A DNA stretch of 38,892 nt from contig NZ_CAKVJA010000025.1 of the NCBI RefSeq assembly GCF_934754925.1, positions 1 through 38,892 on the forward strand. The letters are read 5' to 3'. The position numbers were made by a program, and so were the translations under genes. The stretch comes from an uncultured Clostridium sp. Lineage in GTDB: Bacteria > Bacillota > Clostridia > Clostridiales > Clostridiaceae. Numbering within the stretch: the first letter of the stretch is position 1; each line of letters starts with the position of its first letter. The notes under the pieces are model-generated. The model searched no databases, was not told where the DNA came from, and saw nothing but the letters and a program-made list of their open reading frames with translations. Positions 9,373 to 17,009 of the stretch are shown piece by piece.

Positions 9373-10674
9373 TTAATTATTCAATATGCCTAAATTTCTA
9401 AAGATACTTACACCCTCGTCTAAGTATCTAGCTGCTTCAGCTTCTCTCTTTTCTCCAATGTAATATCTTCCAATCAATATTGCTATTTCAGCTGCCTTTT
9501 TATTTAATGCATTTGCCTTTGCAATATTAAATGTTTCTAATAATATACACTCCGCTTCATCAAACTTCTCTTTTATTATATATAATCTATAGCGTAAAAT
9601 ATTTTTTTCTATTATTTGCTCTAAGTTACTTTCATCAATAAGGTTATCAATTTCAGAAAGAACTTTTTCACACTTACTGATTTCCTTTATTTTAATATAC
9701 CCTTCACATATATTAATTAAAGTTTCTATTACCTCAGCATCTTTATTTCTCATTCTTATTTCCTTTGCTATATGATAATGCTTAAATGCTTCTTCAAGGT
9801 TATCAAATTCAAAGAACAATTTTCCTAAATTATTTTCAATAGCTGATACATTTTTTTCTTCTTGTAATTCCTTATATACTTCTAAAGTTTTTTTAGAATA
9901 TTTAATAGCATTTGCTATATCCCCTTTTTTATTATACTCTTTTGATAATATCATTAATGTTCTACCATACTCTTCTCTATTTTGAACTTGTTCAAACTTC
10001 TGTTTAGCTAAAAAAGTATAATCTATGGCATTTTTTATATTATCAATTTTTAAATAACTTTCTGCCATCTGATAATATATTTCTCCTAAAATAAAATCAT
10101 TTCCTACATTATTGTCTAAATATACTTTCTCTGCTTGCTTTAAATAACTTGTAGCAGAATGATATGCTTTTAAACTCAATGTTATTTTACCTAAATTTAG
10201 AAACGTATTGATAATTTGCTCATAATTATTTCTTTTTATAAAAATTACATTTGCTGATAAATATAATTGTTGTGCTAAAACTAGTTCTTCTTTTTCTTTA
10301 TAAATATTAGCTCTTAAAGATAAATTTTTAGCTTTTCTATATTCTAAATTATATTTCTCTGCATAATATAGTGCATTTTCTATATATTTTTCTGCACTTA
10401 TGTAATCACTATTTAATATATATGTCTCTGCCATTTGCTCATAATAAACACATATTTTTTCTGCTTGTGTTTCTTCAGATTCCATTAAATATTCTACCGA
10501 AGTCTGTAGTGAATTTGCTAGGTACTCTAATAAATCCATAGATGGATTTGATCTTCCAGATTCAACTAAACTTATTTGCCCTGGTGTAATTCTATCTCCA
10601 GCTAAATCCTTTAGTGTCATTTCTAATTCTTTTCTACGTCTTTTAATCTTTTCACCTAAAGTAAGTATCTCCAT
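9373..10674 (-). CDS. HTH-TPR regulator (RRNPP-like), copy 1
   Basis: This 433-residue protein has the same plan as its downstream neighbour and a nearly identical opening (MEILTLGEKIKRRRKELEMT). An XRE helix-turn-helix covers about residues 5-65, with the recognition region ITPGQISLVESGRSNPS. A long TPR array follows to the C-terminus (for example NYEQIINTFLNLGKITLSLK and KGDIANAIKYSKKTLEVYKE). The pair looks like an old tandem duplication, since the TPR parts have diverged strongly. A possible -10 TATAAT lies upstream near 10735, overlapping an imperfect ACCATATGG palindrome that could be an operator. Peptide-responsive regulation is inferred from the family architecture. Confidence 0.87.
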   Translation of the reverse strand: MEILTLGEKIKRRRKELEMTLKDLAGDRITPGQISLVESGRSNPSMDLLEYLANSLQTSVEYLMESEETQAEKICVYYEQMAETYILNSDYISAEKYIENALYYAEKYNLEYRKAKNLSLRANIYKEKEELVLAQQLYLSANVIFIKRNNYEQIINTFLNLGKITLSLKAYHSATSYLKQAEKVYLDNNVGNDFILGEIYYQMAESYLKIDNIKNAIDYTFLAKQKFEQVQNREEYGRTLMILSKEYNKKGDIANAIKYSKKTLEVYKELQEEKNVSAIENNLGKLFFEFDNLEEAFKHYHIAKEIRMRNKDAEVIETLINICEGYIKIKEISKCEKVLSEIDNLIDESNLEQIIEKNILRYRLYIIKEKFDEAECILLETFNIAKANALNKKAAEIAILIGRYYIGEKREAEAARYLDEGVSIFRNLGILNN

Positions 10675-10806
10675 AGCATAATCTTCCTTTACAAATATTT
10701 ATATAAACTCAATTCTTTCTTATTATATTTACCATTATACCATATGGAGTACCAAAAAAAATATATTTTTTGACTTTTAATTTCAATTATATTTAAAATA
10801 ATACAA

Positions 10807-10834
10807 AAACTGCTATAGAGCTCTATAGCAGTTT
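10807..10834 (-). terminator. Terminator of the YtxH-like gene
   Basis: A perfect 28-base palindrome with arms AAACTGCTATAGAG and CTCTATAGCAGTTT, directly after the stop codon of the YtxH-like gene on the minus strand and followed by T-rich sequence. Confidence 0.75.
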
Positions 10835-10839
10835 GAATG

Positions 10840-11013
10840 TTAATTTATATAATCTAATATATTATCATAGGCATCTCCAGCCGCACATCTAAGTTTTTTA
10901 CTAGTTCTTCTGATGTTTCTTTGAGTCTTTCTATCCAACTCTGGTAAAACCATCATTCCAATTGTTATTCCAAAAATAGTACCTATTGCTAAACTCTTAA
11001 TTACTTTTCCCAA
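10840..11013 (-). CDS. YtxH-like small membrane protein
   Basis: A protein of about 57 residues with one N-terminal transmembrane or amphipathic helix (SLAIGTIFGITIGMMVLPEL). A basic, helical tail follows (RKTQRNIRRTSKKLR). This resembles the YtxH family of Firmicutes, which have one membrane helix and a charged tail and no settled function. The frame can be extended to GTG at 11022, but that codon is part of the ribosome site AGAGGTG. TTG at 11013, seven bases after AGAGG, is the better start. It is monocistronic, with its own terminator. Confidence 0.7.
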   Translation of the reverse strand: MGKVIKSLAIGTIFGITIGMMVLPELDRKTQRNIRRTSKKLRCAAGDAYDNILDYIN

Positions 11014-11103
11014 AAATAACACCTCTTTATATTGATTTATAAAAATATTATGTGTATTTTAAGGAAAAATAATCATGTATTATTTTTATTTAAATTTTAT
11101 TTT

Positions 11104-11730
11104 TTACTTAACCCCTATATCTAGAGCCTCTTTTGCTAATTTGTCAGCTAAATCATTATATTTATGTCCACTGTGTCCTTTTATTTTCTTAAATTTTATC
11201 TTTACTTCTTTCATTTTACTTTGCATAAACTCATTATATTCAGAAGTAATTCTATTATTTCTTTTCCAAGTTCCTAGCGCCCAAGATTCAACACCTTGAT
11301 AATCATATCCTATAGTAACTTCTTTAAAGCCATTTGCAATAGCATATTCTACTGCCATTCTTGCTCCTAAAACCTCGCCTGAGACATTTCTTAAGGAAAC
11401 AGCTTCTTTATCAAAGCCCTTACCCTTATCCTTATATATTATTTCACCATCTTTAACAGCTACTAATCCATAAGAATAATTTGCCTTATCAACAGCAAAA
11501 CTTCCATCCACATATATAAATAGCCCTTCTTCACTTTCTATTGCTTCTTCAACTTTTTCTTCTTTCTTACCTTCTGCATTTAATGCAATAAAATTAATAG
11601 CATCTTTTTCTGTAGTAAAACTCTTATATATAGCTCCTTTGAATCCTATAACTTCTTTTTTACATTCGTCCCAAGAAGTAAATATTTTAGGTGCCCCTGA
11701 TTTTCCCTTATAAACAGCATAGTACTTCAA
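11104..11730 (-). CDS. rnhA: Ribonuclease H1 with N-terminal hybrid-binding domain
   Basis: This protein of about 208 residues cleaves the RNA strand of RNA-DNA hybrids in the cytosol. The first 50 residues (KYYAVYKGKSGAPKIFTSWD) form the small hybrid-binding domain, also called caulimovirus viroplasmin-like, found in eukaryotic-type RNases H1. The catalytic domain starts at IYVDGSF with the first Asp. GEVLGARMAVEYAI carries the Glu, and GYDYQGVESWALG carries the next Asp. KGHSGHKYNDLADKLAKEA carries the His and final Asp. All expected acidic residues are present. An in-frame ATG at 11739 is closer to the ribosome site AAAGG than normal; TTG at 11730 gives better spacing and the usual N-terminus. 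Confidence 0.93.
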   Translation of the reverse strand: MKYYAVYKGKSGAPKIFTSWDECKKEVIGFKGAIYKSFTTEKDAINFIALNAEGKKEEKVEEAIESEEGLFIYVDGSFAVDKANYSYGLVAVKDGEIIYKDKGKGFDKEAVSLRNVSGEVLGARMAVEYAIANGFKEVTIGYDYQGVESWALGTWKRNNRITSEYNEFMQSKMKEVKIKFKKIKGHSGHKYNDLADKLAKEALDIGVK

Positions 11731-11790
11731 AATAATCATCCTTTCCTATATGATAAATATTAATGACTTTTCCTTTGTTTATTTTTACTT

Positions 11791-12750
11791 TTAAACCGAT
11801 AAAATTTCTTCCATCACCCTATAAATACTATCTATATTTTTAGCTCCAGTAAAGTTAGTTGCATATTCAATTGCACTCTTAATAACTATTAGTATATCAT
11901 TCTTTCCTTGCCAATTATCTAATATTATATTTAACGGAACATCTGTCATTATAACATTTAATGCAAATATTCCAATTGCTATATCATCAATCTTTCCGAT
12001 AAGTGGTATCTTATCAGGTATTAAATCGCTTGGTACTGTAATATAAGCAACTGCTCCTGATATTATAAGTTTAGTTTTCATACTTACTCTCTTATCTTTA
12101 AGCAATCTATATATTAATGCAGCTACATCAGATAATATAAATATATAATCCTTATATTTTCTAGCTTTTTCAGGTAACTTATTACCTATTTTTTCTCTTC
12201 CTTTAGTATAACAATCCTGTGTTTTCTTTATTTCCTCTTCCTTAAACTCTGCCTTATCTTCTTTTTCAAACTTTAAAAGTTCTATTTCTTTCTTTAATTC
12301 TCCCCCTAAAGATACTTGTATATTTTTTAATTCTACATTTAAAGCTCCATATGCACAATATATACTATATATATCAAAATCTACATATGGAATATCCTTT
12401 AATAAATATTTATATTGTATAATAACTTTACCATTATCATAGCTTATTCCCATATCACTTAAAGACTTTAATGCAAACTTTAATACAATTTTTCTTAAAA
12501 ACGATGCTATTCCTATATTAAGAATCTTAAATCCAGTAACTTCTCCCCTTATTAATCCATTTTCCATAGAACTTAGTTTAAATCTACACTCAAACTTTAT
12601 AACAATACCTTTAGTAAATGAACCTACTATTCTTATATCTTCCTTTATTTCTATACTTTCTATATTAAGCTCTTTTATTGATACAAAATCATTATATATA
12701 CTTAATAAATCTTCTCCAGTTAATCCAACATTAATATTTGAAACATTCAT
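11791..12750 (-). CDS. DUF1232 (YkvA-like) domain protein
   Basis: This protein of about 319 residues has a C-terminal DUF1232/YkvA domain. The domain is recognised by VSMKTKLIISGAVAYITVPS, followed by DLIPDKIPLIGKIDDIAI. The first 170 residues are rich in beta strand and I do not recognise them; a short charged linker joins the two parts. DUF1232 proteins are small membrane-associated proteins of unknown role. The frame extends upstream to ATG 12816, but AAGGA eight bases before ATG 12750 marks that codon as the start. The neighbouring genes give no hint of function. Confidence 0.75.
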   Translation of the reverse strand: MNVSNINVGLTGEDLLSIYNDFVSIKELNIESIEIKEDIRIVGSFTKGIVIKFECRFKLSSMENGLIRGEVTGFKILNIGIASFLRKIVLKFALKSLSDMGISYDNGKVIIQYKYLLKDIPYVDFDIYSIYCAYGALNVELKNIQVSLGGELKKEIELLKFEKEDKAEFKEEEIKKTQDCYTKGREKIGNKLPEKARKYKDYIFILSDVAALIYRLLKDKRVSMKTKLIISGAVAYITVPSDLIPDKIPLIGKIDDIAIGIFALNVIMTDVPLNIILDNWQGKNDILIVIKSAIEYATNFTGAKNIDSIYRVMEEILSV

Positions 12751-12880
12751 AACTTGTCCTTTTCCTCTCCTCACACTTTTATGCATCTGTAATATTTTTC
12801 TATATATTCGATACATAATATAAAGTATACTTCATATAGCAATTTTTTTAAAGGTGTTATTTACCATTAATAAATCAATA

Positions 12881-12923
12881 AAATTAAGGTCATTGCCTTA
12901 TATATGCAATGACCTTAATTTTA
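12881..12923 (-). terminator. Terminator of the metNIQ operon
   Basis: AAATTAAGGTCATTGC and GCAATGACCTTAATTT pair around a short loop, 29 bases after the metQ stop codon on the minus strand, followed by a T run. Confidence 0.88.
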
Positions 12924-12951
12924 ATATATCTAATTAAAAAAACTACTTATC

Positions 12952-13761
12952 CTAAAAAGCAGGAATTACACTTCCATCATATTTTTCTTCAATAAACTTT
13001 CTTACTTCTTCTGAAGTTAAAGCATCAGATAATGCTTTAATTTTATCACTATCTTTATTTTCCTTCTTAACAGCTAAAATATTAGCATATGGTGAATCAC
13101 CTGATTCAATAGCTAAAGAGTCCTTTACTGGATTTAAATCGGCTTGTAATGCCCAGTTTGTATTAATTACTGCAGCTTCAACATCTTCTAAAACTCTTGG
13201 TAATTGTTCTGCTTGTAATTCTGTAACCTTTAGGTTCTTAGGATTTGCAGTAATATCCTTAACTGTTGGAAGTTCAGAATCGTTTAATTCTAGTAATCCA
13301 TTATCAGCTAATAATTTTAATGCTCTTGCTTCATTAGATGGGTCATTTGGTACAGCTATTTCAGCTCCATCAGCTATCTCTGAAATATCAGAAACCTTTT
13401 TTGAATATAATGCCATTGGTTCTATATGAACTTTAACAGTATAATCTAAATCATATCCCTTTGCTTCAATTGACTCTTCTAAATAAGGTACATGTTGAAA
13501 AAAGTTTGCATCTAAAGATCCCTCATCAACAGCAGGATTTAATAAAGAATAATCATCAAATGTTTTAACTTCTAATTCATACCCTTGCTTTTCTAATAAT
13601 GGTTTAATATGCTCTAAAATCTCTGCATGTGGTACTGCTGTTGCTCCAACTACAATTTTCTTGTCATCATTTGAAGAAGTATCTCCTTTACTTCCACATC
13701 CTACTACTGATAATGCTAAAACTCCACTTAATACTGTTGCTAATATTTTTTTAAATTTCAT
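12952..13761 (-). CDS. metQ: Methionine-binding lipoprotein MetQ
   Basis: This 269-residue extracytoplasmic binding protein of the methionine ABC importer has a lipoprotein signal peptide with lipobox SVVGC and lipid-bearing Cys22. The mature part is a NlpA/MetQ-type fold, with VVGATAVPHAEILEHIKP as the typical start of the family. AVINTNWALQADLNPVKDS, later in the chain, matches the ligand-binding segment. The last gene of metN-metI-metQ, it sits 134 bases after metI, and no terminator is visible in that gap. The shared SAM riboswitch upstream supports methionine as the substrate over other NlpA ligands. Confidence 0.96.
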   Translation of the reverse strand: MKFKKILATVLSGVLALSVVGCGSKGDTSSNDDKKIVVGATAVPHAEILEHIKPLLEKQGYELEVKTFDDYSLLNPAVDEGSLDANFFQHVPYLEESIEAKGYDLDYTVKVHIEPMALYSKKVSDISEIADGAEIAVPNDPSNEARALKLLADNGLLELNDSELPTVKDITANPKNLKVTELQAEQLPRVLEDVEAAVINTNWALQADLNPVKDSLAIESGDSPYANILAVKKENKDSDKIKALSDALTSEEVRKFIEEKYDGSVIPAF

Positions 13762-13895
13762 ATTTACTTCCCCCTGATATTTTAATATATAAAATTTTAA
13801 TTTTCTTTATTTGGCTTTTATTTTAATTTAAAACTTTTAAAATATTTCTGACTCTCTGTATATTAATCCCCTTTAATTATTGCTTATTGCTTCTA

Positions 13896-14552
13896 TTATT
13901 TTAACTTCTTATATGCTAAATTACCTGCCCCTTGTAGTAATTGAACAATTATTATAAGTGTTATTACTGTATATATCATTACTGCATTATCAAACCTTTG
14001 ATATCCATAAGTTAATGCTACTGCTCCAACTCCACCTGCTCCGACTGCCCCCGCCATTGCAGAATATCCGATTATTGATATTATAGATAATGTTATTCCA
14101 GATATAATTGACGGCATTGCTTCTTTAACCATCACTTTAAAAATTATTTGGAAATCTGAAGCTCCAAAAGATTTTGCAGCTTCAATTAATCCTTTATCTA
14201 CTTCCTTTAACGCTCCTTCTATTACTCTTGCAATAAATGGAGCAGCCCCTATTGTTAAAGGAACTAACGCTGCTGTTTCTCCTATACTTTTTCCAACTAT
14301 AGCCCTAGTTAAAGGAATAATAGCGACAACTAAAATTATAAAAGGAAAACTTCTTAAAGTATTAACTACAAACCCTAAAATTGAATTAATAATTTTATTA
14401 GGTTTTAATCCACCTTCATCAGTTACAACTAGCACAATCGCCAATATAAATCCAATCAATGTAGCTAATATTGTTGATATACCCACCATATATATGGTTT
14501 GTCCTAGTGCTTCTATCAATATATCAGTAAAAAAGCTTAAAAATTTCTCCAT
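13896..14552 (-). CDS. metI: Methionine ABC transporter permease MetI
   Basis: This 218-residue permease has about five transmembrane helices. The EAA-type loop that contacts MetN is visible as GALKEVDKGLIEAAKSFGAS, followed by DFQIIFKVMVKEAMPSII. The motif AMAGAVGAGGVGAVALTYGYQRF is characteristic of MetI. It begins directly after the metN stop with its own GGGAGGTG ribosome site, so the two are tightly co-translated. Confidence 0.97.
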   Translation of the reverse strand: MEKFLSFFTDILIEALGQTIYMVGISTILATLIGFILAIVLVVTDEGGLKPNKIINSILGFVVNTLRSFPFIILVVAIIPLTRAIVGKSIGETAALVPLTIGAAPFIARVIEGALKEVDKGLIEAAKSFGASDFQIIFKVMVKEAMPSIISGITLSIISIIGYSAMAGAVGAGGVGAVALTYGYQRFDNAVMIYTVITLIIIVQLLQGAGNLAYKKLK

Positions 14553-15512
14553 TTAAATCACCTCCCATGGCATATTTTTAGATGTTAAGTATTTTTCAAC
14601 TTTGTCTTTTTGATTTTCTTTTATATTAATAACTAATGAACCTAAAACATCATCTCTGAATCTTTCTAACTTTCCCCATACAATAGAAAAATCTATATCT
14701 AACTCTCTTGCCATTGCAGTAATTATACTGTCATTTGAATTATCTTTTGGGAAGAATAATCTAATATTTATTCCTTCGCTTGGCAATATCTCTTCTTCTC
14801 CAATTAATGATTTTAATGCTTTAGAATTCTTTAGGAATAAATCTTCTGTTTTTCCAACAGCTATTACTTGTCCCCCTTCCATAATAGCTACTCTCTGGCA
14901 AATTTCTTTTACAACCTCCATTTGATGTGTAACAATAATTATTGTAATTCCTAACTTTTCATTAATATCTCTTAATAAAGCTAATATGGATTTTGTCGTA
15001 TTGGGATCTAATGCCGATGTAGCTTCATCACATAAAAGAATATTAGGATTTAAAGCTAACGCCCTTGCTATTGCAACTCTTTGCTTTTGACCACCACTTA
15101 GCTCCCTTGGTTTACTTTTTTTCTTATCAGATAAACCAACTAATTCTAAAAGTTCTGAAACCCTTTTATCTATATCAGCTTTAGAATATCCCCAGCACTC
15201 TAATGGTAAAGCCACATTATCATATACATTTCTTCTTTCAAGTAATGAAAAATGTTGAAATATCATTCCTAAATTTTTTCTAAAGCTTCTTACTGATTTA
15301 TTACTCAATGCTTTTACTTCTTCATATTCATTTACCAGTATGCTTCCTTTATCATATGATTCCAAACCATTTATACATCTTAATAATGTAGATTTTCCGG
15401 CACCACTATGACCAACTAAGCCAAAGACCTCTCCTTTTTTTATTTCTAATGTTATATCTTTTAAAACTTCTACCCCATTAAAACTTTTATGTACATTATT
15501 TATTTTAATCAC
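14553..15512 (-). CDS. metN: Methionine import ATP-binding protein MetN
   Basis: This 319-residue ABC ATPase powers methionine uptake. Walker A is GHSGAGKST (34-42), the signature is LSGGQKQRVAIARAL, Walker B is ILLCDEATSALD, and the H-loop is VTHQM. The C-terminal 80 residues form the NIL (ACT-like) domain that binds methionine and inhibits the transporter allosterically in known MetN proteins. The start is GTG at 15512, nine bases after AAGGAGG. It is the first gene of the operon, behind the SAM-I riboswitch. Confidence 0.97.
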   Translation of the reverse strand: MIKINNVHKSFNGVEVLKDITLEIKKGEVFGLVGHSGAGKSTLLRCINGLESYDKGSILVNEYEEVKALSNKSVRSFRKNLGMIFQHFSLLERRNVYDNVALPLECWGYSKADIDKRVSELLELVGLSDKKKSKPRELSGGQKQRVAIARALALNPNILLCDEATSALDPNTTKSILALLRDINEKLGITIIIVTHQMEVVKEICQRVAIMEGGQVIAVGKTEDLFLKNSKALKSLIGEEEILPSEGINIRLFFPKDNSNDSIITAMARELDIDFSIVWGKLERFRDDVLGSLVINIKENQKDKVEKYLTSKNMPWEVI

Positions 15513-15540
15513 AGTCTCTCTCCTCCTTATTTTATAAATA

Positions 15541-15575
15541 AAAAAAACGCACTCGAGAATAAACTCAAGTGCGCA
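15541..15575 (-). terminator. Riboswitch-controlled terminator before metN
   Basis: On the minus strand GCGCACTTGAG and CTCGAGTGCG pair around TTTATT and are followed by eight T residues. It lies between the SAM-I aptamer and metN, where the expression platform should be. It should form when SAM is bound and stop transcription. Confidence 0.88.
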
Positions 15576-15600
15576 TAAAAATCACCTATTAATTTACCCT

Positions 15601-15773
15601 CTCATCACTCAGTTAAAAAACTGCAGGAATTAGCACCACGTCTACCAGTTGCAAGTGACAAGTGACAAATGGCAAATTATTAGTTTAAATTTGTCACTTG
15701 TCACTTATCACTTGTCACTATCGACAGGTTGCCGGGTTTCACAGGGCCAGTCCCTCCACCACTCTTGATAAGA
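15601..15773 (-). promoter_or_regulatory. SAM-I (S-box) riboswitch of metNIQ
   Basis: On the minus strand the S-box conserved blocks are all present: CTTATCAAGAG, GGTGGAGGGACTGGCCC, TGAAACCCGGCAACC, GGTGCTAATTCCTGCAG and TGATGAG. P1 forms from CTTATCA and TGATGAG. The variable P3 arm is unusually long: 88 bases (15639-15726) separate GGCAACC from the GGTGC block, and they carry a repeat hairpin described separately. SAM binding is expected to favour the downstream terminator, switching methionine import off when SAM is plentiful. Confidence 0.96.
15653..15718. repeat. Heptanucleotide repeats forming a hairpin in the riboswitch P3 arm
   Basis: Four tandem copies of a 7-base unit (minus strand GTGACAA, GTGATAA, GTGACAA, GTGACAA) lie at 15691-15718. 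Two exact units and one degenerate copy in inverted orientation lie at 15655-15675. Bases 15653-15670 are the exact reverse complement of 15689-15706, giving an 18-bp stem with an 18-base loop. The repeats fall in the one part of the SAM-I aptamer where length is not constrained. Confidence 0.9.
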
Positions 15774-15806
15774 TATAATATTTATTTATTTTGTGTCGTT
15801 GATATA

Positions 15807-15835
15807 AATATATATTACTTTAGATTTTTTGTCAA
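15807..15835 (-). promoter_or_regulatory. Promoter of the metNIQ operon
   Basis: On the minus strand, TTGACA (15830-15835), a 17-base spacer and TATATT (15807-15812) place the transcript start about 25-30 bases before the riboswitch P1 stem. Confidence 0.85.
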
Positions 15836-15910
15836 TATTTTCTTTAGAATTTTTTTCATTTATAGGTAATTTATTTTATATTTTAATAATTTATAAAATA
15901 GGCCTTATTT

Positions 15911-16198
15911 TTAGTAATCAATAATTTCCTCTTCTATTCTTACTAATTCTGCATCAGTATTATCCTCAACGAAATCTAGTATTTTTTCTTTTAAAGAATA
16001 TAATATTTCTTTCGTAGTTCCTACTGATACAATACCAATTTCAATTTGCTCATGTACATCTTGATAATTAACCTCTGAAACTGATACATTAAATTTATTT
16101 GAAAGTCTCTTAGTTAAGCTTAATACTATCATTCTTTTTTCTTTCAATGACTTTACCCATTCTGCTCTAAGTTCTAGTCTCATTATTAATATCTTCAT
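15911..16198 (-). CDS. DUF503 (YlxP-like) protein
   Basis: This 95-residue protein of the DUF503 family (YlxP in Bacillus) has the hallmark opening MRLELRAEWVKSLKEKRMIV and the segment KFNVSVSEVNYQDVHEQIEI. The fold is a small alpha/beta domain. The family often sits near ribosome-maturation genes elsewhere, but its role is unsettled and this copy is alone. The frame opens at a GTG (16207) that lies within the ribosome site GAGGTG; ATG 16198, eight bases later, is the likely start. Confidence 0.87.
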   Translation of the reverse strand: MKILIMRLELRAEWVKSLKEKRMIVLSLTKRLSNKFNVSVSEVNYQDVHEQIEIGIVSVGTTKEILYSLKEKILDFVEDNTDAELVRIEEEIIDY

Positions 16199-16232
16199 AT
16201 TGTACACCTCAACTTTAGTTTTCTATACTAAT

Positions 16233-16292
16233 TTAATATCCTACTAATATTCTATCCATCTTGCTTTCAAATATTTCTATTATTTTAATCAT
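16233..16292 (-). CDS. Possible 19-residue small ORF upstream of the DUF503 gene
   Basis: ATG 16292 follows TAGGAGA at a spacing of eight bases, and the frame (MIKIIEIFESKMDRILVGY) stops at 16233, 35 bases before the DUF503 start. It could be a leader or small protein. It has no recognised relatives and could be chance in AT-rich DNA. The rest of the 302-base gap holds the terminator at 16461-16500 and nothing else I can identify. Confidence 0.25.
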   Translation of the reverse strand: MIKIIEIFESKMDRILVGY

Positions 16293-16460
16293 TAATATAT
16301 TCTCCTATCTAGAATTATGTAAATAGTGCTATTTGTAATTCTAATATATAGACGTATAAAAAGATGTTTTTGTTTAAACCTATGAAAATATTTTTATTTT
16401 AAAATTTCTATGGAAATATTATGAAATTAAATTTTATTTGATATATCTATAATAAAAATA

Positions 16461-16500
16461 CCTTTGAAATAAATCTATTGTATAGATTTATTTCAAAGGC
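16461..16500 (-). terminator. Terminator of the acidic hypothetical gene
   Basis: A perfect 18-bp stem (CCTTTGAAATAAATCTAT paired with ATAGATTTATTTCAAAGG) with a 3-base loop begins ten bases after the stop codon on the minus strand, followed by TATTTTTATT. Confidence 0.88.
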
Positions 16501-16509
16501 AAAAATATT

Positions 16510-16818
16510 TTACATATCGCTTATACCTTCAATTAAATTTATAAATTCACCTTCATCCTTTTTATCAAGGAAAATATCAATTAGAGTTTTAGTAGGCATT
16601 TTATTATATCCTTTTTTCCCATTTATAAATATATCTGTTAACTTCTCTTTGAAACTTTCCTCATCATCCCTTAACTCTTTAATAAGTTCTTCTATATCCT
16701 GTTCAACTAAAGACTTTATTATATTATTTCTTAACTCTTCATTAAATCTTTCTGCAAATAACCTTTCTTCCTCACTTAATCCTTCAATATCATTATTTAA
16801 TAATTTAAAAATGTTCAT
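16510..16818 (-). CDS. Hypothetical acidic helical protein
   Basis: This 102-residue protein is rich in Glu, Asp, Leu and Ile, with no membrane segment, signal peptide or cysteine. Predicted to be nearly all helical (LSEEERLFAERFNEELRNNI, IEELIKELRDDEESFKEKL). It has its own ribosome site (GGAG) and a strong terminator, so it is a real gene. I do not recognise a family. A small helical adaptor or regulator is possible but not supported by any motif. Confidence 0.6.
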   Translation of the reverse strand: MNIFKLLNNDIEGLSEEERLFAERFNEELRNNIIKSLVEQDIEELIKELRDDEESFKEKLTDIFINGKKGYNKMPTKTLIDIFLDKKDEGEFINLIEGISDM

Positions 16819-16978
16819 AAAGCTTCCACTCCACTTTTTATTTCTTCTAAGGTTTTTTTCTTTATTAAATTTTATGTTTTTTTATTTTAAAAGGTTCTAA
16901 TATACATATTTTATTATACAATACCATCTAATAAATATAATTTAAATTTACAATAATACTCTAATTAGCTATTCTTTA

Positions 16979-17009
16979 ATAAAGAGGTTGCTTCCGCAAC
17001 CTCTTTATT
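16979..17009 (-). terminator. Terminator of the pbp-ftsW operon
   Basis: AAAGAGGTTGC and GCAACCTCTTT pair around TTCC just after the ftsW-like stop codon on the minus strand, with flanking A and T runs. Confidence 0.9.

Noticed and set aside
11075..11299. Plus-strand frame overlapping rnhA
   Set aside because: It is antisense to a conserved RNase H1 domain and rich in Phe, Leu and Tyr, as AT-rich shadows usually are.
15653..15718. CRISPR array or mobile element in the met leader
   Set aside because: The units are only seven bases, contiguous and without spacers, and they lie inside a recognisable SAM-I aptamer. No cas or transposase gene is nearby.
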